The notes beneath the pieces are model-generated. The model searched no databases. It saw only the letters and a list, made by a program, of their open reading frames with translations, and was not told the origin of the DNA. Both the position numbers and the translations under genes were made by a program. Of a stretch of 64,000 nt of DNA, positions 57,346-64,000 are shown piece by piece. The stretch comes from Vulcaniibacterium thermophilum. GTDB taxonomy: Bacteria; Pseudomonadota; Gammaproteobacteria; Xanthomonadales; Xanthomonadaceae. The stretch's first letter is position 1. Every line of letters begins with the position of its first letter. The DNA lies in the NCBI RefSeq assembly GCF_007923255.1, contig NZ_VOHJ01000001.1, positions 62,001-126,000 of the forward strand. The letters run 5' to 3'.

Positions 57346-57363
57346 GGCGGGTCTCGACCCGCC
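57342..57363 (+). repeat. REP element (GTAGGGCGGG type), copy 1
   Basis: GTAG followed by a GGCGGG...CCCGCC stem. Its TAG is the stop codon of the GH31 gene. Same family as copies at 57498-57519 and 57624-57645. Confidence 0.8.
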
Positions 57364-57386
57364 GTTCGTAACGCGTCCATCAGCCC

Positions 57387-57483
57387 GTAGGTTGGGCTGA
57401 GCGCAGCGAAGCCCAACGTCGCGCGCCAGCGCGACGTGGTACCGGGCAACGTTGGGCTTCGCCTTCGGCTCAGCCCAACCTAC
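57387..57483. repeat. GTAG-type REP pair, copy C
   Basis: GTAGGTTGGGCTGAGCGC at the left end and its inverse, ending AACCTAC, at the right end; arms about 33 bases and nearly perfect, loop about 30 bases. The most complete copy in the window. Confidence 0.85.
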
Positions 57484-57497
57484 CGATCGAGCCTTGC

Positions 57498-57519
57498 GTA
57501 GGGCGGGCCTTGTCCCGCC
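57498..57519 (+). repeat. REP element (GTAGGGCGGG type), copy 2
   Basis: GTAG plus GGCGGG/CCCGCC stem, in tandem unit 1. Confidence 0.75.
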
Positions 57520-57623
57520 GCATGCGGCGAAGCCGTGCGCGCCTGCGGGGCGCGCCCTCACGTTGCGAGGCCCGACGTCGGACTTCGCCTTCGGCTCAGC
57601 CCAACCTACCGATCGAGCCTTGC

Positions 57624-57645
57624 GTAGGGCGGGACTTGTCCCGCC
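57624..57645 (+). repeat. REP element (GTAGGGCGGG type), copy 3
   Basis: Same as copy 2, in tandem unit 2; one base differs. Confidence 0.75.
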
Positions 57646-57769
57646 GCATGCGGCGAAGCCGTGCGCGCCTGCGGGGCGCGCGCCCTCACGTTGCGAGGCC
57701 CGACGTCGGGCTTCGCCTTCGGCTCAGCCCGACCTACGGGAATCGACCGACGGGCCGGTCGGCGCGGGG

Positions 57770-60700
57770 TCAACTCCCCTCGCGCGCGTTCGGCGTCCAC
57801 GGCCGCGCCAGCGCGACCTTCACCGCTTTCACGCCGGGCAATGAACGCAGCCGGCTCGGCAACTCGGCATCGACCCGCACCGAGCACGTGCCGTTGAGCT
57901 CCAGCGTGCCGGCCGCGCCGCGCACGAACGCATCCAGCCGCAGCGGCGTCGGCCCGGGCCGGTGCTCGGCCAGCAGCGCGTCGACCTTCGCCCACGCGCC
58001 GTCCTCGCGCAGGTCCACGCGCAGCGACAGCCGCTGCGCCTGCCTCGGACAAAGTTGCGCGTAGTCCCAGCAGCGCTGCGCGCGCAGCGCGAAGCCGCCG
58101 CTGAACGCGTCCTCGCGCAGGCCGCCCTGCACGACGATCAGGCGGTCGCGCGCGATCAGCGCCGAATACTCCGCGTAGGTCTCGGCGAAGAACGCGCACT
58201 CGAGCCGGCCGCGGCCGTCCTCGATCAGCACGAACATCTGCGCGTCGCCCTTCTTGCGGAAGCCGGTGACCAGACCCGCAACCACCACCTCGATCTCCGG
58301 CCGCCAGCCGCCGCGCGCGTTCTCCGGCCGCGACTCCCAGATCCGTTCCAGATCGCCGAGGTCGTGGCCGATCAGCCCGCGCACCTCCTCGCGATACGGA
58401 TCGAACGGATGGCCGCTGAGGTAATGGCCGAGCGTCTCGCGCTCGCCGGCCAGCTTCTGCGCCAGCGGCCATTCGTCGGTCTCCGGCAGCTCGATCCGCA
58501 GCGCGGGCGCGGCGGTTTCGAAGCCGCCGAACAGCGACACCTGGCCGGCCTCGCGTTCGCGCGCGAGCTGCTCGGTGGCCTTCAGCACCTCCGGCAACTG
58601 CAGCATCAGGCTGGCGCGGTTCTTCCCCAGCGCATCGAGCGCGCCGGCGTGGATCAGCGCTTCCAGCGCGCGGCGGTTGAGCTTGCCGCCTTCCACGCGC
58701 CGGCAGAAGTCGAGCAGGTCGGTGAACACGCCCGCACGCCGCGCCTCGACGATCGCCTCGCACACGCCGCGGCCGACGCCCTTCACCGCGCCGAGGCCGT
58801 AGCGGATGGTGTCCGGCCGGTTCGCCTGCGGACCGGGTTCCGGCACGACCGCCTCGAACATGTACGCCGATGCGTTGACATCCGGCGGCAGCACGGTGAG
58901 GCCGAGCGCGCGCGCCTCGTCGAGAAAGCCGACCACCTTGTCGGTGTTGTCCATGTCCGAGGACAGCACCGCCGCCATGAACTCGGCGGGGTAGTGCACC
59001 TTCAGCCACGCGGTCTGGTAGGCGACCAGCGCGTACGCCGCCGAGTGCGACTTGTTGAAGCCGTACTCGGCGAACTTCTCCATCAGGTCGAAGATCTGCG
59101 ACGCCTGCTTCGGATCGACGCCGCGCTCGGCCGCGCCGGCCTCGAACTTGGCGCGCTCCTTCGCCATCTCCTCGGGCTTCTTCTTGCCCATCGCGCGGCG
59201 CAGCAGGTCGGCGCCGCCGAGCGAATAGCCCGCCAGCACCTGCGCGATCTGCATCACCTGTTCCTGGTACACGATGACGCCGTAGGTCGGCGCCAGCACC
59301 GGCTCCAGCGCCGGGTGCGGATAGGTGACCTCGGTGTTGCCGTGCTTGCGGTCGACCCATTCGCGATCCATCCCCGAGCCGAGCGGGCCGGGGCGGAACA
59401 GCGCGGCGAGCGCGATGATGTCCTCGAAGGTGTCGGGCTTTGCGCGCTTGAGCAGCTCGCGCATGCCGCGCGATTCGAACTGGAACACCGCGACCGTGTC
59501 GCCGCGCGCGAACAGCTTGTAGGTCTCGGCGTCGTCGAGCGGCAGCGCGCCGATGTCGAGTGCCGGCTCGCCGGCTTTGGCGCGGCGCCGGTTGATGGCC
59601 TTCACCGCCCAGTCGATGATCGTGAGCGTGCGCAGGCCGAGGAAGTCGAACTTCACCAGACCGACCGCCTCGACGTCGTCCTTGTCGAACTGCGTCACCG
59701 GGTTCCTGCCGCGGCCTTCGCCGTCGTGTTCGGCGAACAGCGGGCAGAAGTCGGACAGCGGGCTGGGCGCGATCACCACGCCGCCGGCGTGCTTGCCGGC
59801 GTTGCGCGTGAGGTCCTCGAGCTTGAGCGCGAGGTCGATCAGATCGCGCACCTCGTCCTCGGCCTCGTAGCGCTGGATCAGCTCGGCCGAGGCCAGCGAC
59901 GGATCCTTCTTCGCCGCCTCGCTGCGGCCGAGCGCGTCCTCCAGCGTGATGCCGAGCGTGTTCGGGATCAGCTTGGCGATGCCGTCGACGAAGCCGTACG
60001 GATGGCCGAGCACGCGGCCGGTGTCGCGCACCACCGCCTTCGCGGCCATGGTGCCGTAGGTGATGATCTGGCTGACGCGGTCGCGGCCGTACTTGCGCGC
60101 GACGTACTCGATCACCTCGTCGCGCCGGTCCATGCAGAAATCGATGTCGAAGTCCGGCATCGACACGCGTTCCGGGTTGAGGAAGCGTTCGAACAGCAGG
60201 TCGTACGGCAGCGGGTCGAGGTCGGTGATGCCCAGCGCCCAGGCGACCAGGGAGCCTGCGCCCGAACCGCGGCCGGGGCCGACCGGAATGCCGTGCTGCT
60301 TGGCCCAGTTGATGAAGTCCGCGACGATCAGGAAGTAGCCGGGAAACCCCATCTTGATGATGACGTCGAGCTCGGTCTCGAGCCGCTGCTCGTAGTCCTC
60401 GCGCGTCTTGCCCGCCGCCAGCGGGTACTTCTCCAGCCGCTTCGCCAGGCCCTCGCGCGCCTGGTTGCGCAGCCAGCTCTCGATCGTGTGCTCGCTCGGC
60501 ACCGGGAACGCCGGCAGCGCGTACTGGCCGAGCTTCAGCTCGACGTTGCAGCGTTTGGCCAGCAGCACGGCGTTGTCGATCGCATCCGGCACGTCGGCGA
60601 ACAGCGCCGCCATCTCCGGCGTCGACTTCAGGTATTGCTCGGGGCTGTACTCGCGCGGCCGCTTGGGGTCGTCGAGCACGCGGCCGGTGGCGATGCACAC

Positions 60701-61336
60701 GCGCGCCTCGTGCGCTTCGAACTCGCCGGCGTGCAGGAAGCGCACGTCGTTGCTGGCCACCACCGGGATGCCGCGCCGCGCGGCGGCGTACAGCGCGAAG
60801 GCATTGAACGCGTCCTCGCCGTCGCGCCGCGCGCGCACCAGCTCCAGATGCAGACGGTCGCCCAACACGCCGGCCCAGTCGGCCAGCCACGCCTCGGCCA
60901 GTTCGTGACGATGGCCTGCGACGAGGCGGCCGGCGAGGCTCGCGCGTCCGGCCAGCGCGAACAGGCCCGTGTTGTCCTCGCGCAGCCAGTCCGGCCGCAG
61001 CGCCACGCCCTCGGTGCGGTGGCCTTCCATCCAGGCGCGCGTCAGCAACCGCGACAGCGTCAGATAGCCGGTGCGGTCGCGGCACAGCAGCGTCATCCGC
61101 GTGGCCGCCTCGTTGCCGTCGGCCAGCGCGACGTCGGCGCCGATGATCGGCTTGATGCCCCGGGCCTCGGCGGCCTTGTAGAACTTCACCGCCGCGAACA
61201 CGTTGTCGAGGTCGGTGATCGCCACCGCCGGCTGGCCGAGTTCCACGCAGCGCTTCACCAGCCGGTCGACGCGGATGGTCGAGTCGGCCAGCGAGTATTC
61301 GCTGTGCAGGTGGAGATGGACGAACGCGGCGGACAT
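57770..61336 (-). CDS. dnaE: DNA polymerase III alpha subunit
   Basis: 1188 residues, the replicative polymerase. PHP domain at the start (FVHLHLHSEYSLADS), palm with PDFDIDF: Asp397 and Asp399 are the metal ligands. GPGRGSGAGSLVAWALG and NKSHSAAYALVAYQTAWLK are typical. An OB fold and C-terminal tau-binding part follow. The start at 61336 matches the family N-terminus; the longer reading to 61387 adds Pro-rich sequence. The window thus has both DnaE and DnaE2. Confidence 0.97.
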   Translation of the reverse strand: MSAAFVHLHLHSEYSLADSTIRVDRLVKRCVELGQPAVAITDLDNVFAAVKFYKAAEARGIKPIIGADVALADGNEAATRMTLLCRDRTGYLTLSRLLTRAWMEGHRTEGVALRPDWLREDNTGLFALAGRASLAGRLVAGHRHELAEAWLADWAGVLGDRLHLELVRARRDGEDAFNAFALYAAARRGIPVVASNDVRFLHAGEFEAHEARVCIATGRVLDDPKRPREYSPEQYLKSTPEMAALFADVPDAIDNAVLLAKRCNVELKLGQYALPAFPVPSEHTIESWLRNQAREGLAKRLEKYPLAAGKTREDYEQRLETELDVIIKMGFPGYFLIVADFINWAKQHGIPVGPGRGSGAGSLVAWALGITDLDPLPYDLLFERFLNPERVSMPDFDIDFCMDRRDEVIEYVARKYGRDRVSQIITYGTMAAKAVVRDTGRVLGHPYGFVDGIAKLIPNTLGITLEDALGRSEAAKKDPSLASAELIQRYEAEDEVRDLIDLALKLEDLTRNAGKHAGGVVIAPSPLSDFCPLFAEHDGEGRGRNPVTQFDKDDVEAVGLVKFDFLGLRTLTIIDWAVKAINRRRAKAGEPALDIGALPLDDAETYKLFARGDTVAVFQFESRGMRELLKRAKPDTFEDIIALAALFRPGPLGSGMDREWVDRKHGNTEVTYPHPALEPVLAPTYGVIVYQEQVMQIAQVLAGYSLGGADLLRRAMGKKKPEEMAKERAKFEAGAAERGVDPKQASQIFDLMEKFAEYGFNKSHSAAYALVAYQTAWLKVHYPAEFMAAVLSSDMDNTDKVVGFLDEARALGLTVLPPDVNASAYMFEAVVPEPGPQANRPDTIRYGLGAVKGVGRGVCEAIVEARRAGVFTDLLDFCRRVEGGKLNRRALEALIHAGALDALGKNRASLMLQLPEVLKATEQLAREREAGQVSLFGGFETAAPALRIELPETDEWPLAQKLAGERETLGHYLSGHPFDPYREEVRGLIGHDLGDLERIWESRPENARGGWRPEIEVVVAGLVTGFRKKGDAQMFVLIEDGRGRLECAFFAETYAEYSALIARDRLIVVQGGLREDAFSGGFALRAQRCWDYAQLCPRQAQRLSLRVDLREDGAWAKVDALLAEHRPGPTPLRLDAFVRGAAGTLELNGTCSVRVDAELPSRLRSLPGVKAVKVALARPWTPNAREGS

Positions 61337-61455
61337 GCGCGAGGGCGGCGTGGCAGGCCGCAGCGTAGCAGGGCGGGGCGGCGGCACACAGGCTTGACAG
61401 CACCGCCGCCGCGCGCGGCCGCCGGTTCATCGCCGACGGCCGCGCCGGCCGTCCG

Positions 61456-61704
61456 CTAATGCACCTGGAACAGGCGGCCGGAGCCGGACAGGTAGCTCGA
61501 CTCGCGCACGCGCCGTGCCTGGGCCTCGTAGGCGGCCTGGTCGGCCTCGTCCGGGGTCGGCGGGCGGTCCGGCTCGGCGTTGCGACGGCGCGCCGCGGCC
61601 AGCGCCTCGGCGCAGGCGGCGCGGCGGGCCAAGCGGTCCTGCGTGGGGGCAAAGCGCGCAGACGGCGGGACGAGCAGGTTGGACAGGGTGTGGATGACGT
61701 TCAT
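61456..61704 (-). CDS. Small protein of unknown function
   Basis: 82 residues. Begins MNVIHTLSNLLVPPSARFAP, then a charged Arg/Ala helix-rich stretch and ends SSYLSGSGRLFQVH. No signal peptide or known motif. GGAGAG before the ATG. Divergent from the CadC-like regulator. Confidence 0.7.
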   Translation of the reverse strand: MNVIHTLSNLLVPPSARFAPTQDRLARRAACAEALAAARRRNAEPDRPPTPDEADQAAYEAQARRVRESSYLSGSGRLFQVH

Positions 61705-61774
61705 GGCTCTCTCCGAAGGGCGCCGCGCGGGGGTTCGCGACGCGGGGCCAGCATCCGCCGGGGGCCGCCGCCGA

Positions 61775-61835
61775 TCATGAGGACGCAACATCGTTCATGA
61801 GAGGCTTTCGCGCGTTTTCCGAGGCCGTCATGAGG
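61775..61835. promoter_or_regulatory. Three TCATGAG repeats upstream of the CadC-like gene
   Basis: TCATGAGG at 61775-61782, TCATGAGAGG at 61795-61804 and TCATGAGG at 61828-61835, all in the same direction. Between divergent promoters. A possible binding site of the regulator encoded next door. Confidence 0.4.
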
Positions 61836-61843
61836 ATTCGCCG

Positions 61844-64000
61844 ATGACCGCCAACGGACGAGCGGCCGCGGAGCCGGCACCGGGTCGATACCGCTTCGAC
61901 GGCTTCGTGGTCGACGTCGCCGCGCACACGCTGACCCGCGACGGCGTCGCGGTGACGGTCGAGCCGAAGGCGTTCGCGGTGCTGGCGGTGCTGCTGGTCC
62001 GCGCCGGCGAACTGGTCGGCCGCGACGAACTGCTCGATGCCGTGTGGGGCCATCGCCACGTCACGCCCGGCGTGCTGACGCGGGTGATCGCCCAGCTCCG
62101 CCATGCGCTCGGCGACGACGCCCACCACCCGCGCTACATCCAGACCCAGCACGCGCTCGGCTACCGCTTCGTCGGCACGCTGCAGACGGAGCAGCCGGCG
62201 CGGGCCGCGGCGCCGATCGCGACACGGGCGGCGGAGCCGGTGGCTGTCGCCGATGGCCCGTCCGCATCCGTTCCGGCGGCACTGCCATCGCCGCGCCGCC
62301 GCGGCGGCGAACCGCCTGCGCGCATGCGCCCGCGCGCGCGTCGGTCGGTGCGTCTGGCCGCGCTCGTGCTGGCGCTTCCCGCCTTGCTGCTGGTGTGGAA
62401 CGCGCGGCAGCCTCCGGCGACGCCGACCGTCGCGCCGTCGGTCGCGGTGCTGCCGTTCACCCCGATCGGCCGCGACGAGGCCGACCGCTACTTCGCCGAA
62501 GGCCTGGCGGCGGAGATGCACGACGCGCTGGCCGGCGTGCCCGGGCTGAAGGTGGCCGCGTGGCTGCCGGCCACCGCCGGGCGTGCCGATCCGCGCGCGC
62601 TCGGCCAGCGGCTCGGCGTGGCCGCGGTTCTCGATGCGTCGGTGCAGCGCGAGGGCCAGCGGGTGCGCATCCGCGCCCGTCTCACCGACACCGCCACCGG
62701 CTTCACCCTCTGGAGCCGGCGCTACGACCGCGAGCTCGGCGACGTGTTCGCCACCCAGAGCGAGATCGCGCGCGAAGTCGCCTCGGCGCTGGTCGGCGTG
62801 CTGCCCGATGCGGGCGAAGGCCTGCGCCGGCGGCTGGCGCCCACCCGCGACGTGGCCGCCTTCGACGCCTACCTGCGCGGCCTGCACGCGCTGGCGAGCG
62901 GCGGCGACCGCCCGGCCGCGGGCGTCTACTTCCGGCGCGCGTTGGCGCAGGACGCCGGCTTCGCGCGCGCGCAGGCCGGGCTGTGCCGGGTCGAGGCATG
63001 GCGGTTCGAGACGCAGCGCAACGCCGCCGCATTCGACGGCGCGCGGCTGGCCTGCCGCACCGCCGAGAACATGGATCCGGGCATCCCCGACGTGCAGCTC
63101 GCGCTCGGCGACCTCTACCGCGTGCGCGGCGATCTCGACCGCGCCGCCGAGCAGTACCGCCGGATCGTCGAGGACCCGGCGCAACGCGCCTCGGCGCTGG
63201 TCGGGCTGGCGAAGGTCGAGGCCGCCCGCGGCCGCCCCGACGCCGCGCTGGCGCTGTTCCGCCAAGCCCTGCGCGCCAGCCCGTCCGACGCCCGCATCCA
63301 TGCCGAGATGGGCTACCGGCTCTACCTCGCCAACCGCCTCGACGAGGCGGTGGCCGCGTTGAAGCGGGCCACCGAACTGCGCCCCGATTCGGCCGAGCAC
63401 TGGGGGCTGCTGGGCGCGTTGCTGCTCACCGCGGGGTCGAACGAAGCGGCGATGCGGGCGCTCGAGCGCGCCGCGGCGATCGAGCCGGACGCGGGCGTGC
63501 TCAGCAATCTCGGCACGCTCAAGTACCAGGGCGGCGACTACGCCGGCGCGGCCGCGCTCTACCGCCGCGCCGCCCGGCTCAGCCCGGGCAATCACCAGTT
63601 GCTCGGCAACCTCGGCGATGCGCTGCTCGCCGATCCGGCCACCGCTGCGCAGGCGCGCGACGCGTTCCGCGAGGCCGCCGAGCTGGCGCAGCGCTACGTC
63701 GAACTCAAGCCGGAAGACGCCAAGGCGCTGGCCGCGCTGGGCTGGTATCGCGCCAACCTCGGCCAACGCGAGGCCGCCGTCGCGCTGGCGCGCCGCGCCG
63801 AAGCGCTGGGCGGCGAGCCGGCCGAAGTCGCCTTCTACAACGCCGAGACGTTCGCGCTGCTCGGCGATCGCGACGCGGCGCGGGCGCGCCTGCAGGCCGC
63901 GCGCGCCGCCGGGCTCGCGGAAACCCGCCTGACCACCCACCCGCTGTTCGCCCGTGCGGGACTGCTGGAGCGGCCGCCGGCGGCCGTCCGCGGCGCCGAT
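61844..64000 (+). CDS. CadC-like membrane regulator with winged helix and TPRs (3' end cut)
   Basis: 719 codons visible without a stop; continues past the window. N-terminal OmpR-type winged helix (residues about 15-105; VEPKAFAVLAVLLVRAGELV, RVIAQLRHALGDD, GYRFVG), Pro/Arg-rich linker, one membrane helix (about 170-188), a TolB-like domain (PSVAVLPFTPIGRDEADRYF), then many TPR-like repeats. Such proteins sense signals across the membrane and bind DNA directly; the target is unknown. Three TCATGAG repeats upstream could be its site. Confidence 0.88.
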   Translation, partial: MTANGRAAAEPAPGRYRFDGFVVDVAAHTLTRDGVAVTVEPKAFAVLAVLLVRAGELVGRDELLDAVWGHRHVTPGVLTRVIAQLRHALGDDAHHPRYIQTQHALGYRFVGTLQTEQPARAAAPIATRAAEPVAVADGPSASVPAALPSPRRRGGEPPARMRPRARRSVRLAALVLALPALLLVWNARQPPATPTVAPSVAVLPFTPIGRDEADRYFAEGLAAEMHDALAGVPGLKVAAWLPATAGRADPRALGQRLGVAAVLDASVQREGQRVRIRARLTDTATGFTLWSRRYDRELGDVFATQSEIAREVASALVGVLPDAGEGLRRRLAPTRDVAAFDAYLRGLHALASGGDRPAAGVYFRRALAQDAGFARAQAGLCRVEAWRFETQRNAAAFDGARLACRTAENMDPGIPDVQLALGDLYRVRGDLDRAAEQYRRIVEDPAQRASALVGLAKVEAARGRPDAALALFRQALRASPSDARIHAEMGYRLYLANRLDEAVAALKRATELRPDSAEHWGLLGALLLTAGSNEAAMRALERAAAIEPDAGVLSNLGTLKYQGGDYAGAAALYRRAARLSPGNHQLLGNLGDALLADPATAAQARDAFREAAELAQRYVELKPEDAKALAALGWYRANLGQREAAVALARRAEALGGEPAEVAFYNAETFALLGDRDAARARLQAARAAGLAETRLTTHPLFARAGLLERPPAAVRGAD

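Larger units (their letters stand above)
57457..57737 (+). repeat. Tandem repeat of 126/128 bases
   Basis: Unit 1 (57457-57582) and unit 2 (57583-57710) are almost identical; a third, partial unit reaches 57737. Each unit starts CTTCGCCTTCGGCTCAGCCC and contains a GTAGGGCGGG REP. The units differ by a 2-base insertion in the GCGCGC run. Between convergent GH31 and dnaE. Confidence 0.85.

Noticed and set aside
57457-57737. CRISPR array
   Set aside because: Repeat units are 126-128 bases, only two full copies, with no short-repeat/unique-spacer pattern and no cas genes.
57452-57844. 130-codon frame in the tandem REP region
   Set aside because: The protein repeats itself because the DNA is a tandem repeat; no ribosome site.
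57962-61459. 1165-codon plus frame opposite dnaE
   Set aside because: Shadow frame; dnaE on the minus strand has catalytic motifs throughout.

Overview
The window reads as a chromosomal segment of a high-GC gammaproteobacterium of the Xanthomonadaceae/Lysobacteraceae type. The reasons are the rmlBACD order, a lexA-imuA-imuB-dnaE2 mutagenesis cassette, petABC followed by sspA, several secreted S9 (prolyl-oligopeptidase-like) peptidases, an aspartate/glutamate leucyltransferase (bpt) gene and GTAG-type REP elements. The genus cannot be fixed from the sequence alone. No rRNA, tRNA, CRISPR array, prophage or complete insertion sequence was seen.

Layout. 1-3.8 kb: the 3' end of ssb, then rmlBACD (dTDP-L-rhamnose synthesis). 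3.8-13.3 kb: a peptide-use block with three exported S9 peptidases, an OPT-family oligopeptide transporter and a DUF819 membrane protein; the second peptidase gene is cut by one in-frame TAA. 13.3-14.2 kb: an exported Cna-B/TPGFW protein. 14.6-20.6 kb: the SOS cassette lexA-imuA-imuB-dnaE2 with a palindromic candidate operator at the lexA start. 20.7-22.9 kb: ybdD and cstA. 23.2-29.1 kb, all on the minus strand: corA, a 37-aa membrane protein, a DUF4105 gene, corC/ybeX, an AbrB/Doc toxin-antitoxin pair, ybeY, ybeZ and a small membrane protein. 29.2-32.9 kb: a TetR regulator with an HlyD/ATPase/permease efflux system. 33.1-35.5 kb: amidohydrolase and GFA genes. 35.6-37.0 kb: miaB. 37.4-38.3 kb: a lytic transglycosylase. 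38.4-41.9 kb: petABC (cytochrome bc1) and sspA. 42.2-43.6 kb: an SPFH/small membrane protein/ribbon-helix-helix operon. 43.9-49.4 kb: a lipoprotein, purT, a short unknown gene, an EEP-family lipoprotein, bpt, an EF-hand protein and an S4 RNA-binding protein. 49.5-54.8 kb: a ClpP-like lipoprotein, a cupin, two EamA transporters, a LysR regulator and a DUF72 protein. 54.9-61.3 kb: a GH31 glycosidase and dnaE, separated by a REP-rich spacer. 61.5-64 kb: a small unknown gene and a CadC-like winged-helix/TPR regulator that runs off the end.

How the genes work together. The peptidase/OPT/CstA genes suggest growth on peptides. LexA-ImuAB-DnaE2 would give damage-inducible mutagenic repair, with the replicative dnaE also present at 57.8-61.3 kb. 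The miaB-ybeZ-ybeY-ybeX set, contiguous in many gammaproteobacteria, is here split by an efflux/amidohydrolase block and by a toxin-antitoxin pair. Regulatory DNA stands out: palindromes at lexA, the AbrB/Doc pair, tetR and the SPFH operon, and several intrinsic terminators. Intergenic space carries at least three repeat families, including GTAG REPs, one of which supplies a stop codon.
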